A DNA stretch of 64,000 bases from Mycolicibacterium mucogenicum DSM 44124 (GTDB taxonomy: Bacteria; Actinomycetota; Actinomycetes; Mycobacteriales; Mycobacteriaceae), in NCBI RefSeq assembly GCF_005670685.2, contig NZ_CP062008.1:5208001-5272000 (forward strand), given 5' to 3'. Each line of letters begins with the position of its first letter. Positions within the stretch are counted from its first letter, which is position 1. The position numbers and the translations under genes were made by a program. The notes under the pieces were generated by a model, which did no database searches, was not told the DNA's origin, and saw nothing but the letters and a program-made list of their open reading frames with translations. This document shows positions 58,392-64,000 of the stretch, one piece after another.

Positions 58392-59291
58392 TCAGGACTT
58401 CGCGTCGGTTCCATCGAGCGACCGGACGGCGCCCACCAACGCATCTGCGGCCAAGATGCCGAGATTGTTCGATGCCAACGGGCTGTCACCGGTGAGCAGC
58501 TTGCGGTCCTGGTGGACCTTGCCCGTCATATCCTCATTCACGATGGTCAGCCCCTGCTTGGCGAGGAGATCGGCGACCAGCCACTGCAAATGCCCTGGCA
58601 GGTAACCAATCTCGAGATTGGGACCCTCATCGAGCGCATCGGGGAACACACAGACCGAATAGCCCTTGAACGGCGAGACCTTGCCGCTCTGCCCGACGGA
58701 CAACAACGCGGCCGGGCCGTGACACAGGGTGACGATGAACTTGTCATTGGCCAACGCCCATTCCAGCGTTTGTGCGACCGCCTCGGCGGCCGGCAGGCCG
58801 ACAACGGCCCCATGCCCGCCGGGAATGAAGACCGCGATGTAGTCCGAGTCCGCACCCAGCTCGTTGGCGACGACGTCGGCGAGCTTCTTCGGTTGCTTGA
58901 GCTTCGGCTTGAGCGCTTCGTAGGTCCGCAGGACCGCCTCATCTTCGCCCGGCATTGCCCACAATTCGAGTTTCGCCGGGTACCCGGCGACCGTGGCGAC
59001 GTCGACATCGAAGCCGGCCGCCATGATGTGATGCAGGGGAAGGAGCATCTCGACCGGATGATTGCCGGTGGAGAACATCTTGCCGTTCTCGCACAGCACA
59101 TAGCGTTCCTCGGTGGCGATCATGAGCACCTTCCACCTGCCCCCGGTGTAGGCGTTTTCATGCTTCACGCCGTCGAAGTCCGTCTTCGACTGGGTGTATT
59201 GACTCAACGAATACGGCGAGGGCAGAAATGCGTTGTCCTCGACCGGATCTGGCGTGGGGTCCTTGCTGAGATCAGCTGGATTGTGCGACAT
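58392..59291 (-). CDS. hchA: HchA (Hsp31), DJ-1/PfpI glyoxalase III / deglycase family
   Basis: 299 residues (E. coli HchA is 283). Very close to HchA over the whole length: [41 protein letters not shown] (active-site Glu in CENGK), [28 protein letters not shown], and nucleophilic Cys in [11 protein letters not shown]. Cytosolic methylglyoxal-detoxifying or chaperone protein. The MarR gene 59409 lies upstream on the same strand, separated by hairpins (59327-59348 and 59358-59380). Confidence 0.93.
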   Translation of the reverse strand: MSHNPADLSKDPTPDPVEDNAFLPSPYSLSQYTQSKTDFDGVKHENAYTGGRWKVLMIATEERYVLCENGKMFSTGNHPVEMLLPLHHIMAAGFDVDVATVAGYPAKLELWAMPGEDEAVLRTYEALKPKLKQPKKLADVVANELGADSDYIAVFIPGGHGAVVGLPAAEAVAQTLEWALANDKFIVTLCHGPAALLSVGQSGKVSPFKGYSVCVFPDALDEGPNLEIGYLPGHLQWLVADLLAKQGLTIVNEDMTGKVHQDRKLLTGDSPLASNNLGILAADALVGAVRSLDGTDAKS

Positions 59292-59326
59292 GTCGTGTAC
59301 CCGTTTCCTTTGCGGTATAGCGGATC

Positions 59327-59380
59327 CTGGGACCGGTGCCGGCCCCAGTTTCAGGTGCGGCGGCTATTTCTCAACCGCCG
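59327..59380 (-). terminator. Two GC hairpins between MarR and hchA genes
   Basis: CTGGGaCCGG-tg-CCGGcCCCAG (59327-59348) and CGGCGG/CCGCCG (59358-59380) lie in the 117-bp gap between the MarR stop and hchA start. Neither is followed by a clear T-run; they may terminate or attenuate read-through. Confidence 0.35.
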
Positions 59381-59408
59381 ACCTCTCGGTACCGGGTCGC
59401 CTCTAATC

Positions 59409-59897
59409 TCAAACGTCTTCGCTGGAAATGGCGCGTACGCTGGTCTCGTCGCGCGCCTGGCGGGCCACTCGCGACAACAGCGACCTGAACAGCGACTGCT
59501 CCTCAGGATCCAACGCCGATAGCACGGCCTGTTCTGCCGGGCCGACCTCGTCCCGTAACCGCTGGAACGTTTCGACCCCGCGCGCAGTGGCGACGACCTT
59601 CCTGGCCCGACGGTCCGCCGGGTCCGGCTGCCGTTCGACCAGTCCGGCCTTCACCAAATCATCGATGACGTACGGCAGAACCGTACGGTCGATGCCCAGG
59701 TACTCCGCCATCTGCAATTGATTGGGCAAGCTCTTGCAGATCACGGTGTAGAGCACCTGGTACCCACGCTCGCCGCGAGGCAGGTCGGCAACACGCGGCT
59801 GAACCTGCGCCCGGTAATGGCGCATCAGCATCGCCGCCGACCAACCCAGATCGCAATCGGCCTCCTCGCCGTTTACCGCATCTTCCGTTGAAGCCAT
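59409..59897 (-). CDS. MarR family regulator
   Basis: 162 residues from the ATG at 59897; the frame extends upstream to 59957 but without good start context. Winged helix: LPNQLQMAEYLGIDRTVLPYVIDDLVKAGLVERQPDPADRRARKV. Candidate operator CCAAT-AATG-ATTGG at 59936-59949, upstream of its start. May control itself and the downstream hchA. Confidence 0.87.
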   Translation of the reverse strand: MASTEDAVNGEEADCDLGWSAAMLMRHYRAQVQPRVADLPRGERGYQVLYTVICKSLPNQLQMAEYLGIDRTVLPYVIDDLVKAGLVERQPDPADRRARKVVATARGVETFQRLRDEVGPAEQAVLSALDPEEQSLFRSLLSRVARQARDETSVRAISSEDV

Positions 59898-59935
59898 GGC
59901 CTCGACATTAGAGGCCCCGGTAGAACGACCATAAC

Positions 59936-59949
59936 CCAATAATGATTGG
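59936..59949. promoter_or_regulatory. Candidate operator CCAAT-N4-ATTGG
   Basis: Short perfect inverted repeat (5-4-5) 38 bp upstream of the MarR start at 59897, in AT-rich sequence of the 158-bp gap to the BASS transporter gene. Typical size and place for MarR autoregulation; unproven. Confidence 0.4.
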
Positions 59950-60055
59950 TGATGCAAATCAGTTGTAGAACATACTGTTTTTGATCCGGCGACAGCTATC
60001 GGTTCCCAGGAGGTTGTTCACTCGCGCGGCACACCCGAGCGTGCCGCTGCTCGTA

Positions 60056-61060
60056 TCAGCGCTGCGCGGCCGCGAGCTCTTGTTCCGCCGCCTCGGCGTC
60101 AGCCTGCCGCCCCCACCGCCCGGCCAGCATGGCGCAGGTGATGAGCTGAATCTGGTGGAAGATCATGAGCGGCAACACGATCAGGCCGATCGGGTGTCCG
60201 GCGAACAGCACGGTGGCCATCGGCAATCCGGTGGCGAGGCTCTTCTTCGATCCGCAGAAGATGATCACGATGCGGTCGGCGCGATCGAACTTCAGCAGCC
60301 GCGCAACCCCGGCGGTGATGCCGAGCACCACGGCGAGCAGCACCACGCTGACCGCGATCACCGCGAGCACGTTGGTGACCTTCATTCCCGTCCAGATGTG
60401 TTCGGCCATACCGGCACTGAACGCCGCATAGACGACGAGGTAGACCGAACCGCGGTCGACGACCTTGGTGAGCGTGGTGTGCGCCAACACGCGGTGCAGC
60501 TTGGACCGCAACAGCTGGCCGGCGACGAACGGCAGCAACAGCTGCACGACGATCTCGAGGACCGAGTGCACCGACACCGTGGCGGCGCCGGTGGTCTGCA
60601 TCAGCAGGGTCACCAACAACGGGGTGAGGAAGATGCCCAGCAGGTTCGACGCCGACGCACTGACGACGGCCGCCGCGACGTTGCCGCGGGCGATCGAGGT
60701 GAACGCGATGGATGACTGCACCGTGGACGGCAACAGGCACAGATACAGCATGCCGACGTAGAGATCGTCGGTCAGGACCGACGGCACGAGCACCTTCATC
60801 GCCAGCCCGAGCAGCGGGAACAGCACAAAGGTCGCCGCCAGCACCGTGGTGTGCAGCCGCCAGTGCTTCAGCCCTTCGAGCGCCTCGCGCGGCTCCAGGC
60901 GGGTGCCGTACAGCAGGAACAGCACCGCGATCGCGACTTTGGTCGCCGTCTCGACCGCCTGGCCGGCGTCGCCACGAGCGGGAAGCAGCACGCCGATGGC
61001 CATCGCGGCGAACAGCCCGAGCAGGAAGCCGTCGATGCGGAGCTTGGCGAGCAGGTTCAC
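60056..61060 (-). CDS. Bile acid:sodium symporter (BASS/SLC10A7-like) family transporter
   Basis: 334 residues from the GTG at 61060 (VNLLAKLRIDGFLLGLF); the frame extends to 61084 but no ribosome binding site favours either. About ten helices; family motifs FLLYGTRLEPREALEGLKHW, LYLCLLPSTVQSSIAFTSIARGN, and FCGSKKSLATGLPMATVLF. The substrate in bacterial YfeH/SLC10A7-type members is unknown. Divergent from a LysR regulator. Confidence 0.88.
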   Translation of the reverse strand: MNLLAKLRIDGFLLGLFAAMAIGVLLPARGDAGQAVETATKVAIAVLFLLYGTRLEPREALEGLKHWRLHTTVLAATFVLFPLLGLAMKVLVPSVLTDDLYVGMLYLCLLPSTVQSSIAFTSIARGNVAAAVVSASASNLLGIFLTPLLVTLLMQTTGAATVSVHSVLEIVVQLLLPFVAGQLLRSKLHRVLAHTTLTKVVDRGSVYLVVYAAFSAGMAEHIWTGMKVTNVLAVIAVSVVLLAVVLGITAGVARLLKFDRADRIVIIFCGSKKSLATGLPMATVLFAGHPIGLIVLPLMIFHQIQLITCAMLAGRWGRQADAEAAEQELAAAQR

Positions 61061-61102
61061 CGGAAAAACGTACTGCCGCCGCAACTCATAGCGCCAGGCG
61101 AT

Positions 61103-61127
61103 ATATCCGATATCTATGAACGGATAT
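61103..61127. promoter_or_regulatory. Inverted repeat in BASS/LysR divergent promoter
   Basis: ATATCCG (61103-61109) and CGGATAT (61121-61127), 7-11-7, between the transporter start (61060) and the LysR start (61138). Size fits a LysR recognition site. Confidence 0.5.
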
Positions 61128-61137
61128 TGTGATCAAT

Positions 61138-61986
61138 ATGTTGGACCCCGAACTGCTGCGCACCTTCCTCGCAGTAGATCGCGCCGGCGGATTCACCGCG
61201 GCCGGCCGCCTACTGGGCCTGCGCCAGTCGACGGTGAGCGGGCACATCGCCCGCCTGGAGCAGGCCGTCGGCCGCGAGCTGTTCCGGCGCGACACCCGTA
61301 ACCTGGCCCTCACCGCCGACGGCGCCGCGATGGTGGGGTTCGCGCACGACATCTTGGACGCGCAGACCAAGGCCGACCGCTACTTCTCCGAATCCCAACC
61401 CACGGGCCTCATCCGGCTGGGCGCCTCGGACGATCTGGTCGGCCGCATGCTCTCGGATGTGCTGGTCGAGTTCCGGCGGTCCTACCCCGGCGTCGACCTG
61501 GAACTGGTCGTGGGCCTGAGCGAGAACCTGAAAACCCGCATGGCGGCAGGCGAATTGGACCTCATGGTGGCCAAACGACTGCCCGGCGAACAACACGGCG
61601 AGCTGCTGTGGCGCGATCGCCTCGTGTGGGCCGGCCGCCCCGGGCTGACCGACATCACCGACCCGGTGCCGATCGTGACGTACCCGCCGCCGAGCCTGAC
61701 CCGGCACATCGCCCTACGCGAGCTGGAACGCGAGCGCCGCAGTTGGCGCATCGCGTGCGTCAGCGACAGCCTGCTCGGCCTGCAGGCCGCGGCACTCGCC
61801 GGGCTCGGCATCATCGCGCATTCCGAATCGGTTCTGCCACAGGGACTTCAACCGATCACCGACAGCCGGCTACCGAACCTCGGCCACCTGGAATTCGTCC
61901 TGCTGCACCGGCGGAGCACGCCATCCGATGCCGAGGTCGCGCTGCACGACGCCATCGTCGCCGGCGCGCACCGCATGCGGCACTAG
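61138..61986 (+). CDS. LysR family transcriptional regulator
   Basis: 282 residues from the ATG at 61138; an in-frame GTG at 61129 adds three residues. HTH LRTFLAVDRAGGFTAAGRLLGLRQSTVSGHIARLEQAVGRELF; effector domain about 90-280. Probably regulates the divergent BASS transporter through the ATATCCG/CGGATAT repeat. Confidence 0.88.
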   Translation: MLDPELLRTFLAVDRAGGFTAAGRLLGLRQSTVSGHIARLEQAVGRELFRRDTRNLALTADGAAMVGFAHDILDAQTKADRYFSESQPTGLIRLGASDDLVGRMLSDVLVEFRRSYPGVDLELVVGLSENLKTRMAAGELDLMVAKRLPGEQHGELLWRDRLVWAGRPGLTDITDPVPIVTYPPPSLTRHIALRELERERRSWRIACVSDSLLGLQAAALAGLGIIAHSESVLPQGLQPITDSRLPNLGHLEFVLLHRRSTPSDAEVALHDAIVAGAHRMRH

Positions 61987-62000
61987 CAGACTCGACGCGG

Positions 62001-62879
62001 TCAGGGCAGGATTTCGAGTGCGTCGGCAAGTGTTTCGTAAGTCCGAAATATCGCGTCGTCATACACCTGAAGCAGCACATCCGGCATGGCGTCATACGGG
62101 GTTGACTGCTCGCCAATGACCTGAATCTGCACGTGGTCAGCACCCGCATCCAGGTGCGCTCGCAGGCCACGAACAATCTCGGCCGGCGTACCGTGCAGCG
62201 CCAGCGCGTCGATCAGACGGTCACTGCCGTTCGCGGCAAGGTCCTCGTCGGCAAAACCCAACCTACGCAGGTTGTTCCGATAGTTCACCAGACCCAGGTA
62301 CGGATGCTTGATGCGAGGCCGCGCCAGGTCGCGGGCATGGGCTGCGTCGGTGTCGAGGACCACCTTGTGTTCGGGTGCAAGGAATTTCCGTGGACCGAGT
62401 GCCGCACGGGCCCGACGAGTATGCTCCGCCGTCACCAGATAGGGCACCGCGCCACCGGCACGATCATGCGCGAGCTGCATCATCTTCGGCCCGAGAGCGG
62501 CCAGGGCGCGCCGATCCCGAGGCAACGAACAGGCGTCCAACTCATCGAGGAAGGACCGCATCGCCGCCATCGGCGTGCCATAGCCGACGGTCTGCTCGGG
62601 ATGCCCGACGCCGATCCCGATCAGCAGTCGATCCGGGAATTTCTGTTCGATACGTCGATACGCTTCGACAAGCCGCTTCGCATCCCCGTTGTAGACGTTA
62701 TAGATGCTGGTGCCGACGACCAGGCGTCGCGTTGCCACCATAAGGCCGTCGATCCCGCTGACATCTACATCCGGGCCGCCGAGCCACACCGCTGAATACC
62801 CAAGCTGCTCAATCTTTTCCGCCATTTCCGGTGTGGTTACGTGGGCGGGCTGCCACAAACCGAATTGTCCGATGTCCAC
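62001..62879 (-). CDS. LLM-class F420-dependent oxidoreductase
   Basis: 292 residues, bacterial luciferase-like TIM barrel. N-terminal MDIGQFGLWQPAHV, SAVWLGGPDVDVS, VGTSIYNVYN (F420/flavin loop) and LLIGIGVGHPEQ; the sequence resembles the TIGR03620-type mycobacterial F420 family. Substrate unknown. It converges with the LysR gene (15-bp gap) and is 141 bp from the ohrR stop. The gap 62880-63020 shows nothing distinct. Confidence 0.83.
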   Translation of the reverse strand: MDIGQFGLWQPAHVTTPEMAEKIEQLGYSAVWLGGPDVDVSGIDGLMVATRRLVVGTSIYNVYNGDAKRLVEAYRRIEQKFPDRLLIGIGVGHPEQTVGYGTPMAAMRSFLDELDACSLPRDRRALAALGPKMMQLAHDRAGGAVPYLVTAEHTRRARAALGPRKFLAPEHKVVLDTDAAHARDLARPRIKHPYLGLVNYRNNLRRLGFADEDLAANGSDRLIDALALHGTPAEIVRGLRAHLDAGADHVQIQVIGEQSTPYDAMPDVLLQVYDDAIFRTYETLADALEILP

Positions 62880-63020
62880 GTCAGCCTTTCGATTCGATGA
62901 GGTCGCCTGGACATCTTGGCGCGTATTTTCTGGACTTACGAGTCCATTACCTTACGTCGCCGAATCTGCAGATCCGAGCGCTGACAGGCGCGCCGCCGCC
63001 ACTGGGGACTCGCCTTGAGG

Positions 63021-63485
63021 TCACCGTGAGTGCGTCTGCGCGTGCTCGCGAAGGTTGTCGCGCAGAGTGACTACAGCCTTTTGCAGCTTGTCGAACTCTT
63101 CGGACGGCAAGCCGGTCGCTGCCACCAGGTTCATCGGCAGGGCCTTCTCACGCAGCGCCCGGCCCGCGTCCGTGAGGCTGACGATGACCTGACGCTCGTC
63201 GGACGGATCGCGCCGGCGGCGCACGTACCCCTGGGATTCGAGCTTCTTGAGGATCGGCGTCAGCGTGTTCGACTCCAGGAACAGGTTTTCGCCCAGGCTG
63301 CGGACGGTTTGATGATCGTTCTCCCAGAGCGCGACGATGGCGATGTACTGGGTATATGTGACGCCAAGCTCGTCGAGGATCGGCTTGTACGCCTTGCCGT
63401 AGGCGAGATTCGCGGAGTAGATCGCAAAACACATGAAGTCGGCAAGCCGGGGACCGGCGGCCTCAGTTGCACGCTCGACAGCCAT
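63021..63485 (-). CDS. ohrR: OhrR-type MarR regulator (organic peroxide sensor)
   Basis: 154 residues. N-terminal DFMCFAIYSAN carries the reactive Cys found in OhrR; winged helix QTVRSLGENLFLESNTLTPILKKLESQGYVRRRRDPSDERQV. One-Cys type is likely, since I see no second Cys. Divergent from the Ohr gene, with duplicated operators between. Confidence 0.88.
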   Translation of the reverse strand: MAVERATEAAGPRLADFMCFAIYSANLAYGKAYKPILDELGVTYTQYIAIVALWENDHQTVRSLGENLFLESNTLTPILKKLESQGYVRRRRDPSDERQVIVSLTDAGRALREKALPMNLVAATGLPSEEFDKLQKAVVTLRDNLREHAQTHSR

Positions 63486-63511
63486 CGACAGCTCCTCAAC
63501 CGTTCAGTGAT

Positions 63512-63607
63512 ATCCGAAGCGATTCTATCGGATGCGATTCAATCGGATGGGTTGACATCTCGACGCTCTGCGATAGTCTCATCGCATCCGAGTTAATCGG
63601 ATGCGAT
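63512..63607. promoter_or_regulatory. OhrR operators between ohrR and ohr
   Basis: The perfect inverted repeat ATCGCATCCGA-gttaa-TCGGATGCGAT (63581-63607) and a second set of TCGGAT/ATCCGA half-sites (63512-63550) fill the intergenic region. Two separate clusters near each promoter fit peroxide-controlled repression of both genes. Confidence 0.75.
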
Positions 63608-63640
63608 CAATCTTCGACCTTCGTCCCCAAGGAGCCACAC

Positions 63641-64000
63641 ATGAGCACCAGCACCCACGACGCCGTCCTCTACACCGGCAAGACCCACACCACGGGCGGC
63701 CGTGACGGACACGCCCAGAGTTCCGACGGGCGGCTCGATATCCGCCTCGATCCCCCGGGCAGCAATCGGGCCGGCACCAATCCCGAGCAGCTGTTCGCGG
63801 CGGGATGGTCCGCATGCTTCATCGGCGCAATGCACATCGCAGCCGGCAAGACGAACGTCAAACTGCCCGCCGATACCGCTGTCGACGCCGAAGTCGAGCT
63901 CTGCAACATCGACGGCGACTACTTCCTACGGGCGCGCCTGAACGTCAGCCTGCCCGGCGTCGAGCGGGACGCGGCCCTGGCCATCGTGGAGGCCGCACAC
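63641..64000 (+). CDS. ohr: Ohr/OsmC family organic hydroperoxide resistance protein (3' truncated by window edge)
   Basis: The first 120 codons; AAGGAG lies six bases before the ATG. Ohr-type N-terminus VLYTGKTHTTGGRDGHAQSSDGRL and the first active-site Cys59 in FAAGWSACFIGAMH; the second Cys would lie beyond the window. Thiol peroxidase reducing organic hydroperoxides. Divergent from ohrR. Confidence 0.92.
   Translation, partial: MSTSTHDAVLYTGKTHTTGGRDGHAQSSDGRLDIRLDPPGSNRAGTNPEQLFAAGWSACFIGAMHIAAGKTNVKLPADTAVDAEVELCNIDGDYFLRARLNVSLPGVERDAALAIVEAAH

Overview
The window is high-GC DNA from an actinobacterium, almost certainly a fast-growing Mycobacterium (Mycolicibacterium). It carries the KstR2/KstR cholesterol-degradation genes in an order close to Rv3551-Rv3572 of M. 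tuberculosis. Coding density is high, many operon junctions are ATGA or GTGA overlaps, and there are no rRNA or tRNA genes, intact insertion sequences or CRISPR arrays. The species cannot be named from the sequence alone. || Layout. 1-2.2 kb: end of ipdA, then ipdB and ipdC (steroid C/D-ring degradation). 2.2-13.7 kb: inserted block with a 44-aa membrane peptide, acyltransferase, FUSC-like membrane protein, DUF222/HNH protein, FdhF/YdeP molybdoenzyme with divergent LysR, CDF transporter, WS/DGAT, SDR, TetR and a small lipoprotein. 13.8-15.7 kb: fadA6 and kstR2 with a KstR2 box. 15.8-21.0 kb: a mycobacterial membrane protein, an unknown 415-aa protein, and a response regulator/histidine kinase/DUF4173-like operon. 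21.1-21.7 kb: decayed copies of the membrane-protein gene and of the 5' end of kstR2, with a second intact KstR2 box, followed by a CaiB-type CoA transferase. 23.3-28.5 kb: ipdF-fadE30 divergent from fadE31-32-33; a third KstR2 box lies between them, and fadD3 is reduced to a 57-codon remnant. 28.5-41.2 kb: a nine-gene, mostly overlapping histidine-utilisation operon (IclR, four-gene QAT-type ABC transporter, hutU, M20 hydrolase, hutF, hutI), a divergent ammonia-lyase paralogue with a changed MIO triad, and hutH. 41.2-50.2 kb: aspB, an Abi-alpha/DUF4393-like gene, an MHS transporter, hsaB-hsaC-hsaD-hsaA, and divergent kshB with KstR boxes, then a secreted Rv3572-like protein. 50.3-64 kb: a 2232-aa SARP-cyclase-ATPase-TPR regulator with C-terminal SnoaL-like repeats, MarR/amidohydrolase, hchA, MarR, a BASS transporter with LysR, an LLM oxidoreductase, and ohrR/ohr. 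|| How the genes work together. KshB supplies electrons to the ring-opening 9alpha-hydroxylase. HsaA/HsaB, HsaC and HsaD degrade rings A and B to HIP. HIP-CoA is then processed by FadE30, IpdF, IpdC, IpdAB, FadE31-33 and FadA6. FadD3, which makes HIP-CoA, is missing here apart from its C-terminus, so the ligase must be encoded elsewhere or HIP use is impaired. The hut operon takes histidine via urocanate and imidazolonepropionate to formiminoglutamate, and through HutF to N-formylglutamate; no classical hutG is present, and the M20 hydrolase is the obvious candidate for the last step. || The least explained item is a pair of inverted copies of an intergenic element (about 2285-2455 and 43317-43490). 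Their shared 90-bp core differs at 15 positions, nine of them synonymous third-codon changes, which suggests that a 30-residue peptide is under selection.
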